A DNA stretch of 64,000 bases from Salinibacterium sp. TMP30 (GTDB lineage: Bacteria; Actinomycetota; Actinomycetes; Actinomycetales; Microbacteriaceae): the NCBI RefSeq assembly GCF_038397785.1, contig NZ_CP151642.1, positions 2,356,001 to 2,420,000 on the forward strand, in the 5' to 3' direction. The notes beneath the pieces are model-generated. The model searched no databases, was not told where the DNA came from, and was given only the letters and a program-made list of their open reading frames with translations. The position numbers and the translations under genes are program-made. Below, one piece after another: positions 26,488 to 35,081 of the stretch; position 1 is the first letter of the stretch; each line of letters starts with the position of its first letter.

Positions 26488-27460
26488 GATTCGGAACCTC
26501 CCCGAGTTGGTGGTGGCAGGATGCAGCGCGCGCGAGCCCATCCCCGGTCATCGTCGGCGCGACTTCGCGGCAGACCTCGGTGACGTGAGGGCAACGTGAT
26601 GCGTACGGGCATCCGACCGGGTAGTTGACGACGTCTGGCAGAGTACCGGTTAGGCCCTTGATCGTGCCGCCAGAGCGAGGGACAGCATCGAGCAAAGCCC
26701 GTGTGTAGGGGTGGTGAGGGTTGTGGAATACGTCTCGAACGTCGCCGACCTCGACGGGCTTGCCCGCATACATCACCACCACTCGCGTGCAGTACTGCGC
26801 CACGACACTCAAGTCGTGCGTGACCAAGAGCATCGAACGGTCGCCGCCAGATATTAGGCCCGTGATGAGGTCAAGAATCTGACGTTGGACGGTGACGTCA
26901 AGGGCGGTCGTCGGTTCGTCGGCCAGCAGCAGTCGAGGACCGTGAATCATGGCCATCGCGATGACCACGCGCTGGGCCATGCCGCCGCTCAGCTCATGGG
27001 CATAGCCGTCGAGTACGCGCATGGGGTCCGCTATACCGACCTCCTGTAGCGCTCGGAGTGACATTTCGCGGCATTCTCTTCTGGATGCACGACGATGAGC
27101 TCTGATGATGTTGGCAAACTGTTGTGCGATGCTGAGAATCGGGTTGAGCGCACCAAACGGGCTCTGGCTAATGAAGCCGATGTCCTTGCCGCGGATGAGG
27201 CGCTGTTGCCGGGGCGTCATCTGTAGGAAATTCTCACCTTGGAACTCAACGATGCCACCATCGATGCTCCCGGGGTCTTGAGTGAGCCCGATAATGGCGC
27301 GGAGTGTCTGCGATTTGCCGCAACCGGACTCCCCTACGATGCCGACAATCTCTCCTCGTTTCGCTTCAAAAGTCACACCGTTGACGGCGTGTACCGTTCC
27401 TTTTTTGGTTGCAAACGAGACTCTCAAATCGGTGACGCTCAGCAACGGTGCCCCGCTCAT
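26474..27460 (-). CDS. ABC transporter ATP-binding protein, DppD/OppD family
   Basis: A 328-residue ATPase partnered with the adjacent DppF-like subunit. Walker A GESGCGKSQ, Q-loop FISQSPFGALNP, signature LSGGMAQR, Walker B LLLADEPTTALD, His in VTHDLS. The tail carries GCPYASRCPHVTEVC, a cysteine cluster known from this family. ATG at 27458-27460 overlaps the permease stop by ATGA; the longer upstream frame is not used. Confidence 0.88.
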   Translation of the reverse strand: MSGAPLLSVTDLRVSFATKKGTVHAVNGVTFEAKRGEIVGIVGESGCGKSQTLRAIIGLTQDPGSIDGGIVEFQGENFLQMTPRQQRLIRGKDIGFISQSPFGALNPILSIAQQFANIIRAHRRASRRECREMSLRALQEVGIADPMRVLDGYAHELSGGMAQRVVIAMAMIHGPRLLLADEPTTALDVTVQRQILDLITGLISGGDRSMLLVTHDLSVVAQYCTRVVVMYAGKPVEVGDVRDVFHNPHHPYTRALLDAVPRSGGTIKGLTGTLPDVVNYPVGCPYASRCPHVTEVCREVAPTMTGDGLARAASCHHQLGEVPNRVTA

Positions 27461-28344
27461 TTCTTGCCCACCCCCAACAGGTACTCGAGGTTGTCCGCAA
27501 TGAGATTGAACGCGATGATCGTCACCAGTGTGGCAACGCCTGGGAAGATGGCAACCCACCAGGCACCCTGTGGGATGTACTGGCTGCCTTCCTGGATCAT
27601 CGACCCCCAGTTTGGAATCGGCGGGTTGGAGCCAAGTCCGATGAAGTTAAGGGAGGCGATGACGATGATGCCGTTGGCCGCAGCCAGCGAACTTTGAACC
27701 AAGATGATCCCGGGCACGTTCGGAAGGATGTGGCGGAACGTGATGCGGGTGGGTGAGGCACCGATGGCGTGTGCTGCTTCGACGAACCGGCTCTCACGAA
27801 TGGTGAGAACCTCGGCTCGGACCAAGCGAATGAATCTCGGAACGTTGACGATAGCGAGGGCTAGGATGACGTTCTCCACCCGGTTGCCTGTGATCTGAAC
27901 GATGACGACGGCTAGGACAATGAGGGGGAACGCCTGGAAAACCTCGATCGCGCGCATCAGCCACTCGGTCCATCTGCCGCGCCCCCCGGCGAGGAGCCCA
28001 ACCGGAACACCGATGAGCACGGACACGGCAACGCCGGCGACTGCTAGTGGGATGTCCAGCCTCGCCGAGTACAGAACTCGAGCGAAGACATCGAAGCCCG
28101 ATCCGTCTGTACCCATAAAGTGCATGGCTCCGGGAGCCTGGAGCATGGCACGAGGGTCTGGAGTGAGTGGGTCAAAGGGGAGTTGCGCCACGAAGGACGA
28201 GAGGATGAGTCCCACTAGGATTAGGAGTCCTGCAGCGGCTCCTGCAATTCGATTAGCCTCCGGGAATCGTCGCGTCAACTCTCTGCGACTTTCAAGCAAG
28301 CCAGCTATCGACGCTAGTCGAGGGGGAGCATGAGTGGTCACCAT
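27457..28344 (-). CDS. ABC transporter permease, DppC family
   Basis: A 295-residue permease with six spans. It has the DppC N-terminal region, HFMGTDGSGFDVFARVLYSAR, and the coupling loop EAAHAIGASPTRITFRHILP, then SLNFIGLGSNPPIPNWGSMI. ATG at 28342-28344 follows GGAGAG. It is the first gene of the importer; the order C-D-F-B-A differs from the common A-B-C-D-F. No paired permease is missing, so the transporter looks complete. Confidence 0.88.
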   Translation of the reverse strand: MVTTHAPPRLASIAGLLESRRELTRRFPEANRIAGAAAGLLILVGLILSSFVAQLPFDPLTPDPRAMLQAPGAMHFMGTDGSGFDVFARVLYSARLDIPLAVAGVAVSVLIGVPVGLLAGGRGRWTEWLMRAIEVFQAFPLIVLAVVIVQITGNRVENVILALAIVNVPRFIRLVRAEVLTIRESRFVEAAHAIGASPTRITFRHILPNVPGIILVQSSLAAANGIIVIASLNFIGLGSNPPIPNWGSMIQEGSQYIPQGAWWVAIFPGVATLVTIIAFNLIADNLEYLLGVGKK

Positions 28345-28689
28345 TTTCACTCTCCATACGGTCGTGATCTGTCGGTGGCCCAGCCCGGGGAACACCGTTG
28401 TCCTCTATGTGCCTTCTTCATCAAAATAATGATGCTCTCACCATAATGAAGAAGTTGGGCGCTTCTGTCAATGCTCCCGGCCGATCGCAATGGTCTGAGA
28501 CATCACAGCTTGCAATCGGCCGAGGTCGAAGGCACAGTCGAACCTCTGGGCTGCGCTGGCGCCAGGGCCGCCCAGACGCCCTATTCCCGAGATGTGTCGG
28601 GATCTCCGCGAATGACCTTCCGATGGAGGTACCTTGAGCGTGTTAACGCCAACTGAAAATAGGGCCAGAAACGCCAGGCGGTTTCAAGT
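28345..28689. other. Leader region of the importer operon and IS flank, no gene
   Basis: The 345 bp contain no credible gene. A 9-bp inverted repeat, CTTCTTCAT at 28413-28421 and ATGAAGAAG at 28446-28454, lies 69-110 bp upstream of the permease start and could be an operator. Around 28638-28672 GTTAACGCCAACTGAAAA followed by TAGGGCCAG resembles ends of IS21-type elements seen in actinobacteria, but no partner end was found. Confidence 0.35.
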
Positions 28690-30153
28690 GATCGTCGCAA
28701 CACTGCGGTGAATCAGGTCGAGATCAGTAGATCACGGATCCGCTCCGCGGGGGTGTCCCAGTCGAGGGTTTTGCGGGGACGGGCGTTGAGTTCCTGAGCG
28801 ACGTGTTCCAGGTCCTCCAGGCCGTAGGTCGAGAGGTCGGTGCTTTTCGGGAAGTATTGGCGCAGAAGCCCGTTGGCGTTCTCGTTCGAGCCGCGCTGCC
28901 AGGGGCTGGCCGGGTCGCAAAAATATACGGGCATGTCGGTGGCGGTGGTGAAGGATTTGTGGGTCGCCATCTCGGAGCCCTGGTCCCAGGTCAGCGATCC
29001 GCGCAGGTGTTCCGGGAGCGTTGCGATGGCGGCGACCAGTCCGTCGCGGACGGCGTCGGCGGTATGACTGTGGGGCAGATGCACCAGCATCACGTAGCGG
29101 GTGGTGCGCTCGACGAGGGTTCCGATGGCGGACTGGTTCAGCATCCCGGTGATGAGGTCACCCTCCCAGTGCCCCGGTATTGCGCGGTCCTCGATCTGGG
29201 GTGGGCGGTCGGCGATCATGATCATCGGGTCAACGAACCTGCTCCGGCGTTCCAGACCGGTGTTCTGTGCTTTGCGGCGGGCTCGACCGGTGCGCAGTGC
29301 CGCTTGAACTTCCTTCTTCAAACCGCCCCGGGCCTAGAGGTAGAGGGCTTGGTAGATCGTCTCGGGCGACACGCGCATCTCCTGATCAGTCGGATAGGTT
29401 TTTATCAAAGCGTGGCAGATCTGCTCCGGAGACCAGCGAATGCGGAATTTATCTTGAACGTATTCGCGCAGGCGTGGCCGCTGCACCAGCTTCGCAGTTT
29501 TCGGTCGAGGGCGGCGCTCGGCCGCGGTGCGGTGGGCGGCATAGGGCTCGTAAGTGCCTGCTGTGGTGGCGTTGCGGCGCAGCTCCCGGCTGATCGTCGA
29601 CGCCGACCGCTGCAGGACGGCTGCGATCGATCGGATGGAGGCGCCGGTGGCTGATAGGTCCCGGATTCGTTCCCGTTCCGCTAACGACAGGTAGCGGGCG
29701 TCGAGTTGCTGCTCGATTCTGGCCAGGCGGGCTCGACGCTCATGGAGTTTAGGCACGTGATAGTTGTATCCCGCCACGCGCCCGTTCGGGTGTATCCGCA
29801 CACGACCAGACTTTCGGACACCCTGGTCCCAGTCGTTCGCCGTGCGAATATGCACGCCGACCTGCTTCGCAGCCGCCTGCCGTGAGATACCCGTCGTACG
29901 CAGCTGGTCGTATTCGGCACGCCGTTCGACTTCGCGGCGCCTCGGGTTGATACCGGCAGCGACCAGCCACCGGTAGCCGGCCATCGTTGTGACGCCGGCC
30001 TCCCGGGCGGCATCAGCCACCTTTTCAAGGCGGTCCTAGGCGGCGAGGAATGCAACTTTTTCGGCTTCTCGATAGACCCTCTTGCGGGACAATTCCGGCG
30101 GTGTGAATTCGGTGCTCATAGCCACTCTCAAAGTGATGAGTGTTGCGACGATC
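28690..30153 (-). mobile_element. IS30-family insertion sequence with a broken transposase
   Basis: The element is bounded by perfect 15-bp inverted repeats: GATCGTCGCAACACT at 28690-28704 and its complement at 30139-30153. It encloses one transposase frame occupying nearly the whole 1464 bp. No clear target duplication was seen. The transposase has two nonsense codons, so the copy is not autonomous. Confidence 0.82.
28713..30119 (-). pseudogene. IS30-family transposase interrupted by two in-frame amber codons
   Basis: Translation from ATG at 30117-30119 gives MSTEFTPPELSRKRVYREAE, then a TAG at 30036-30038. The frame then stays open through the helix-turn-helix (RSIAAVLQRSASTISREL) to a second TAG at 29334-29336, directly after ETIYQALYL. 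It then continues in frame as ARGGLKKEVQ into the DDE core (HWEGDLITG, TWDQGSEMATH, CDPASPWQRGSNENANGLLR). The total is 468 codons, a normal length. In relatives Gln follows YQALYL, so CAG to TAG is the simplest explanation for the second. No frameshift is needed. Confidence 0.88.
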
Positions 30154-30319
30154 GATAGAACCCAAGCCCTACTAAAGCTGCTGCACGGTCGGCTTAGTTG
30201 ACGTAAGTGCTCGGGATGGATAAGTCAAGCAGGATGGTGTCTCCCGCTTGAACTAACCTGGGGGCCCCATCGAGAGTGATCATGAGGTTGTCCTTGAACA
30301 TGTGTCCCGTATCGCTAGT
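30154..30319 (-). pseudogene. Cupin-like gene fragment cut by the IS481-type element
   Basis: On the minus strand a frame ending with TAA at 30194-30196 reads DTGHMFKDNLMITLDG, then APRLVQAGDTILLDLSIPSTYVN. This resembles the C-terminal beta-barrel strands of cupin sensors (compare LEVTLDG and GDTVSFDSATPHAYSN in the regulator at 10482). Joining across the IS481 insertion and one target copy extends it upstream as RFKAGVPVAILPLTS (31381-31425), before which stop codons appear. It is therefore a decayed remnant. The family assignment is tentative. Confidence 0.4.
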
Positions 30320-31380
30320 TGTAGTTCCTTTGGACGTTGTGATCGTTTGATTTAGTGAAGTCCTCCGGCACGATGTGGGTTACCAAGCTCACATCAATAA
30401 CCGGAGGCCTTCGTGACTCACGCTAATGCTCCTTTCACCCCACAGGGGCGAATTCGTCTTGCCCAGTTGATCGTGGATCAGGGGTGGTCGGCCCGGCGAG
30501 CGGCGGAACGGTTGCAGTGTTCACCCGCGACCGCAATGAAGTGGGCGGCTCGCTATCGGTTGAATCAGCCGATGATCGATCGTTCCTCGCGGCCGCGCAC
30601 GTCGCCCAGTCAGTGCTCTGCTCGGCTTGAACATCGCATCGTCGCACTGCGGTTTACTCGCCGCTGGGGGCCGCACCGCATCGGCTATCACCTTGGCATC
30701 AACCGATCTACGGTCGAGAAGGTCCTGGTGCGCTATCGGATGCCGAAGCTGATCTATCTCGACCAAGCAACCGGTCTTCCCGTGCGTCGGCTAAAAGCCG
30801 TCCGCTATGAGAAGGCCAGTGCCGGTGAACTGGTGCACGTTGATATCAAGAAGCAGGGCCGGATCCCTGACGGTGGCGGACATCGGGTTCTCGGTCGCGC
30901 GGCGGGCAAGAGAAACAACACCGGACACGGGCGACCGGGGCGCGGATATTCTTTTCTGCACCATGCCGTCGATGACCATTCCCGGCTCGCTTACTCGGAA
31001 ATATTGAGCGATGAGAGGAAGGAAACCGCTGCCGAATTTTGGCTGCGGGCTAACGTGTTCTTCGCCGCGGCCGGCATCACCGTCACGGCGGTGATGACTG
31101 ACAACGGGGCCTGTTACCGATCACGAAACTTTGCGGCTGCTTTAGGGAGCATCAAGCATGTTTGGACGCGTCCTTACCGGCCACAAACCAACGGAAAAGT
31201 CGAACGATTCAAGCGAACACTCGCTACCGAATGGGCCTACGCCGCAACCTACCGCAGCGACGAAGCCCGAGCCGCCGCATATCCCACTTGGCTCCACCAC
31301 TACAATTTTCACAGACCCCATACCGGCATCGGCGGCCAAACACCATCAGACCGCGTTCACAACCTCAGTGGGAACTACAC
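30320..31380 (+). mobile_element. IS481-family insertion sequence, apparently intact
   Basis: The ends are imperfect inverted repeats: the left begins TGTAGTTCC, the right (complement) GTGTAGTTCC, and both later share GTTGTGA and CG. The flanks are GCTAGT on the left and CCTAGT on the right, consistent with duplication of an NCTAGN target, the known preference of IS481. The 1061-bp element carries one DDE transposase. It inserted into an already decaying region. Confidence 0.85.
30362..30407 (+). promoter_or_regulatory. Nested inverted repeat covering the transposase ribosome-binding site
   Basis: CCTCCGG (30362-30368) pairs with CCGGAGG (30401-30407), and inside it GATGTG pairs with CACATC. 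The GGAGG of the right arm is the Shine-Dalgarno of the transposase GTG at 30413. Folding would hide it, a known way in which insertion sequences limit translation from outside transcripts. Confidence 0.5.
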
Positions 31381-31384
31381 CTAG
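30413..31384 (+). CDS. IS481-family transposase
   Basis: A 323-residue integrase-core transposase. The N-terminal helix-turn-helix is at about 15-60 (DQGWSARRAAERLQCSPATA). Catalytic acids appear as HVDIKKQGR, VMTDNGACYRS and GKVERFKRTLATEW (DDE). The start is GTG at 30413 with GGAGG 5 bases before it. The TAG stop at 31382-31384 lies outside the right terminal repeat, inside the duplicated CTAGT target, so the target sequence supplies the end of the protein. Confidence 0.9.
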   Translation: MTHANAPFTPQGRIRLAQLIVDQGWSARRAAERLQCSPATAMKWAARYRLNQPMIDRSSRPRTSPSQCSARLEHRIVALRFTRRWGPHRIGYHLGINRSTVEKVLVRYRMPKLIYLDQATGLPVRRLKAVRYEKASAGELVHVDIKKQGRIPDGGGHRVLGRAAGKRNNTGHGRPGRGYSFLHHAVDDHSRLAYSEILSDERKETAAEFWLRANVFFAAAGITVTAVMTDNGACYRSRNFAAALGSIKHVWTRPYRPQTNGKVERFKRTLATEWAYAATYRSDEARAAAYPTWLHHYNFHRPHTGIGGQTPSDRVHNLSGNYT

Positions 31385-31442
31385 TGAGCGGCAAAATGGC
31401 CACGGGCACACCAGCCTTGAACCTCTACTCTTGCGCCTCGGC

Positions 31443-32084
31443 CTACGAGCAATGTACTTTCTCCTCGCGGGCCTCATACATCGCTTCGTCGAGCTCAAGG
31501 TAGGGCTCGGCGTGATGCGGGGCATGCGGCGCGGTGCTTCGCGTCGGCGCGAGACCGCTTCGTACGCCACACCAATACTCAGCAGGTCGAGGTCGGAGCA
31601 GGCCGCACCCGCGAACGTGATGCCTACGGGCATCCGGATGTCGTCCATGATTCCCATAGGCACCGTCACCGTCGGAATGCCGAGGTGATGAATCGCGAGG
31701 CTACCGTTCACTACCCAGACACCGTTTCGCCAACCGCGGGTGGCCAATTCGGGGTTGATGTCCATATCGGCGCGGCCGACATCGGCGACCGCCGGAAAGA
31801 CCACGGCATCTAGCTCGTTGTCGCGCACCCAACCTTCAAGGTCTCGGCGCCGAGTCTCCTCGAACGCGTGAACGCCGGCTGCCAGTTCCGGGATCTCTTC
31901 GAAGCTTGCGTAAGGATGCTCACGCACCTGAGTTGGGTAGGCCGCGAGGTCGACGATCTCTCTCCTGAGAAACTCAGGGCGCACAATGCTACGGGTAGCG
32001 ATCGTGGCGGTGACCGGTGACCGCGTCATCGAGAACGGCACGAAGCTCCGCAATTGAAGCCTCGACGACGTTAACCGTGCTCAT
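31443..32084 (-). pseudogene. Amidase-signature-family gene, core deleted and frameshifted
   Basis: The start is ATG at 32082-32084, reading MSTVNVVEASIAELRAVLDD, a typical amidase N-terminus. This frame closes after about 30 codons. The C-terminal third continues in another frame: LEGWVRDNELDAVVFPAVAD, then NGSLAIHHLGIPTVTVPMG and MPVGITFAGAACSDLDLLSI. The central amidase signature, with the catalytic Lys and Ser pair, is absent, so several hundred bases have been deleted. The tail (PYLELDEAMYEAREEK) lies in a third phase and ends at TAG 31443-31445. It cannot be functional. Confidence 0.75.
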
Positions 32085-32116
32085 GTTGATACCACTAGCT
32101 GTAGTTGGATGATGCG

Positions 32117-34903
32117 TTAAAGCCGGCGCAGCACAATCTTGCGAAGTTCCTGAAACCAGAGCACGACCGAGGCAAGGCTGATGCAGACCACCCAGTGCAG
32201 AAGATCCATCGAGGCGGTGCCGAACGCAACTTGCAGGAAGGGCACCTCCACCACGGCGACCTGGAGGACCAGCCCGAGCACGATCGCACCCCACAGCCAG
32301 CGGTTGGCGAACAGACCATGGAACGCACTGGTGGTTTCGGATCGGGCATTGAGGGCGTTGAAGAGCTGGGCGAAGACGAGGGTGGTAAATCCTGCAGTCC
32401 GTGCAACGTCAAGGCTGTCGCGGCCCTCAACGAGCCCACCCGGCAAGAACACGTCGATCGTGAACAGGGTGACTACAGCCATCACCACACCGACAGAGAC
32501 GATGCCGGCCCACATGTGGCGGTCGATGGTAGGTGCATCTAGCCGTCGCGGACGACGAGCCATCACGTCGTCGATCTCGGGGTCTACACCCATTGCCAAC
32601 GCTGGGGTGGAGTCGGTGATGAGGTTGACCCAGAGGATTTGGGTCGCCAGCAAGGGCAGCACCAATGCCTCACCGCTTCCCGCGCCGAGGCCAATCACTC
32701 CGGCCCCAACGACTCCGAGGAACACGGTAAGCACCTCGCCGATATTTGAGGACAACAGGTAGCGCAGGAACTTCTTGATGTTGTCGAAAATCACCCGACC
32801 TTGGCGCACTGCAGCCACGATGGTGGCGAAGTTGTCGTCGCCGAGGATCATCCGCGAGGCTTCCTTGGTGACCTCGGTGCCGGTGATACCCATCGCCACC
32901 CCGATGTCAGCGGACTTCAGCGCCGGTGCGTCGTTGACGCCGTCACCGGTCATCGCCACGATCTGCCCGGTTGCTTGCAGAGCATCCACGAGGCGCAGTT
33001 TGTGCTGCGGTGACACCCGGGCATAGACCGACACCTCACCCACCATCTTCTGAAGGATCGTGTCAGTGCAGGTGTCCAACTCGGCGCCGGTGACCGCGCG
33101 ACCGCCTGGCTCGATAATGCCCAGATCGGCGGCGATGTGTGTGGCCGTAATCGGGTGATCTCCGGTGATCATGACGACGCGGATGCCCGCTCGCCGCGCC
33201 TCGGCGATCGCCTCGGCTGCCTCTGCTCGCGGAGGATCAATCATGCCCACCACCCCCAGATACACCAGGTCGCGTTCGGAAAACTCGTCTAGCGCGCCCG
33301 GGCCATCCGTGGGGCCGTCGGCGACTCGGTAGGCAACCCCGATGGTCCGCAGGGCCTCGGCTGAGAGCCCGTCCACCTGATCCAGACACTTCTTTCGGAC
33401 TGCTTCAGTCAGCGGGCGCGTGGTGTCCCCAACCTGAAGCATCGTGCAGCGACCGAGCAGAACATCGGGGGCCCCCTTGCTCAGAAGCAGGTGAGCGCCC
33501 TCGTCCTGCTCCTGATGCACGGTCGTCATCATCTTCCGCTCAGAACTGAACGGGATCTCGGCCCGTCTTTCGAACCGGCTCATCCTCGCGGTCGTGCCCG
33601 CCAGCTTGCGAGCTGCGACCAGAAACGCCGCCTCGGTGGGATCGCCCTGGATCTCCCATGTCCCCTCCCGCTCCGTGAGCTGGGCGTCGTTGGCGAGCGC
33701 GCCAGCGCCAAGAAGGAGCTGGACCTCGCGGTGGAGAGCCCCGGACGGCTCAGACCCATCAATTACGACTTCGCCCACGGGCTGGTACCCGACCCCCGTC
33801 ACCTCGACACTGCCCGACGCCGTGACAACGCGCACCATGGTCATCTCGTTTCGGGTCAGGGTTCCTGTCTTGTCGGTGCAGATCACCGAAGCAGATCCCA
33901 AAGCTTCCACTGAGCTGAGCTGCTTAACCACCGCGTTGCGTCTGGCCAGGCGTTGTACTCCAATCGCCAGGACAACGGAAAGGATCGTCGGTAACCCTTC
34001 GGGCACCGCCGCCACCGCGAGCGAAACACCAAGGAGTAGGACAGTGACGAAGTCCTCCGGCTTGGTGACCCCACTGACCAACACGATCGTTGCCATCACA
34101 ACGACAGCGATAGCGATCACGAGCAGACCAAGCATTTTGCTGATCTTGGAAATCTCAACCTCGAGCGGAGTTGGATCTGCTTCGGTCGCCTCAAGCATTT
34201 CGGCGATCGCGCCCACCTCGGTGGCCGTCGCGACACCCGTGACCACCGCACGACCTACGCCCTGCACAACACTGGTGCCCTTGAAGACCATGTTGGTCCG
34301 GTCGCCAATTGACACCGGCCCGGCCAGCACTGCCGCGTCTTTGGCGACCGCCTGGCTCTCGCCGGTGAGAGATGCCTCTTGGATGCTCAGGGCGGTCGCA
34401 TCCACCAAGCGGGCATCCGCACCCACCGCATCGCCCTCAGTCAAGACCAACACATCTCCGCGGACGAGTTCGGCTGAGGGCACCGTCTGACGTCGCCCAC
34501 CACGCAGCACTGTCGACGACGTTGCCGTCATGGTGGCGAGCGCCGCCACCGCGTTCTCTGCCTTGGCCTCCTGGCTGTAACCGAGAAGAGCGTTAAGCAA
34601 CACGATGGCCGCGATCACTGATGCGTCGACGGGTACGCCCGCGCCGCCCGCCAGAACCCAGGCAAATAATGAGATCGCTACTGCGAACAGCAGCAAATAG
34701 ATCAGCGGGTTCTGGAACTGCGCCAGAACCTTCCGCCACACTGGCACCGGCTTTTTCGCACGCAGCTGGTTGGGGCCGTCGATCGACAACCGCCGCGCGG
34801 CTTCCTCCTGCGACAACCCGAACGATAGGTCAACACCCAGACTGCGGGCGATGGCCTCGGCATCGACGACCGAAGCATCAGCAAGATCACTAGCCTGAGT
34901 CAT
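32117..34903 (-). CDS. P-type cation-transporting ATPase, type II (Ca2+-like)
   Basis: A 928-residue membrane pump. Visible are the actuator loop LTGESQAV near 179, PEGLP at 301-305 in the fourth membrane span, the phosphorylated Asp344 in CTDKTGTLT, and the hinge TGDGVNDAPALKSADIGVAMG. The C-terminal six-span cation-ATPase domain is complete. PEGLP and overall layout place it with SERCA/PMR1-like Ca2+ or Mn2+ exporters rather than heavy-metal pumps; the ion is not certain. The ATG at 34901 has only a weak ribosome-binding site. It stands alone between the amidase pseudogene and the SnoaL-like gene. Confidence 0.88.
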   Translation of the reverse strand: MTQASDLADASVVDAEAIARSLGVDLSFGLSQEEAARRLSIDGPNQLRAKKPVPVWRKVLAQFQNPLIYLLLFAVAISLFAWVLAGGAGVPVDASVIAAIVLLNALLGYSQEAKAENAVAALATMTATSSTVLRGGRRQTVPSAELVRGDVLVLTEGDAVGADARLVDATALSIQEASLTGESQAVAKDAAVLAGPVSIGDRTNMVFKGTSVVQGVGRAVVTGVATATEVGAIAEMLEATEADPTPLEVEISKISKMLGLLVIAIAVVVMATIVLVSGVTKPEDFVTVLLLGVSLAVAAVPEGLPTILSVVLAIGVQRLARRNAVVKQLSSVEALGSASVICTDKTGTLTRNEMTMVRVVTASGSVEVTGVGYQPVGEVVIDGSEPSGALHREVQLLLGAGALANDAQLTEREGTWEIQGDPTEAAFLVAARKLAGTTARMSRFERRAEIPFSSERKMMTTVHQEQDEGAHLLLSKGAPDVLLGRCTMLQVGDTTRPLTEAVRKKCLDQVDGLSAEALRTIGVAYRVADGPTDGPGALDEFSERDLVYLGVVGMIDPPRAEAAEAIAEARRAGIRVVMITGDHPITATHIAADLGIIEPGGRAVTGAELDTCTDTILQKMVGEVSVYARVSPQHKLRLVDALQATGQIVAMTGDGVNDAPALKSADIGVAMGITGTEVTKEASRMILGDDNFATIVAAVRQGRVIFDNIKKFLRYLLSSNIGEVLTVFLGVVGAGVIGLGAGSGEALVLPLLATQILWVNLITDSTPALAMGVDPEIDDVMARRPRRLDAPTIDRHMWAGIVSVGVVMAVVTLFTIDVFLPGGLVEGRDSLDVARTAGFTTLVFAQLFNALNARSETTSAFHGLFANRWLWGAIVLGLVLQVAVVEVPFLQVAFGTASMDLLHWVVCISLASVVLWFQELRKIVLRRL

Positions 34904-35081
34904 ATCGTTCTGCCAGCGGACGTGCGCACTCCCACCGCGGCGATGGCCGAGCGGCAGTTCGACCCCACGATGAGAGCTCCTTACCGATGTTCCGGAACCG
35001 TGCGGTCAGCTAACCCGCGGTCCACTCGGTCACAACATTATGGCGGCGATCCTGACGAAAGGGCAATGTCCATGGACCTAA

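Noticed and set aside
28803-29654. Plus-strand frames of up to 283 codons opposite the IS30 transposase
   Set aside because: They mirror the transposase on the other strand and encode nothing recognisable.
32093-32105. CTAGCTGTAGTT upstream of the amidase remnant, resembling an IS481 end
   Set aside because: Only about a dozen bases agree with the terminal repeat and nothing further inside matches; chance is likely.
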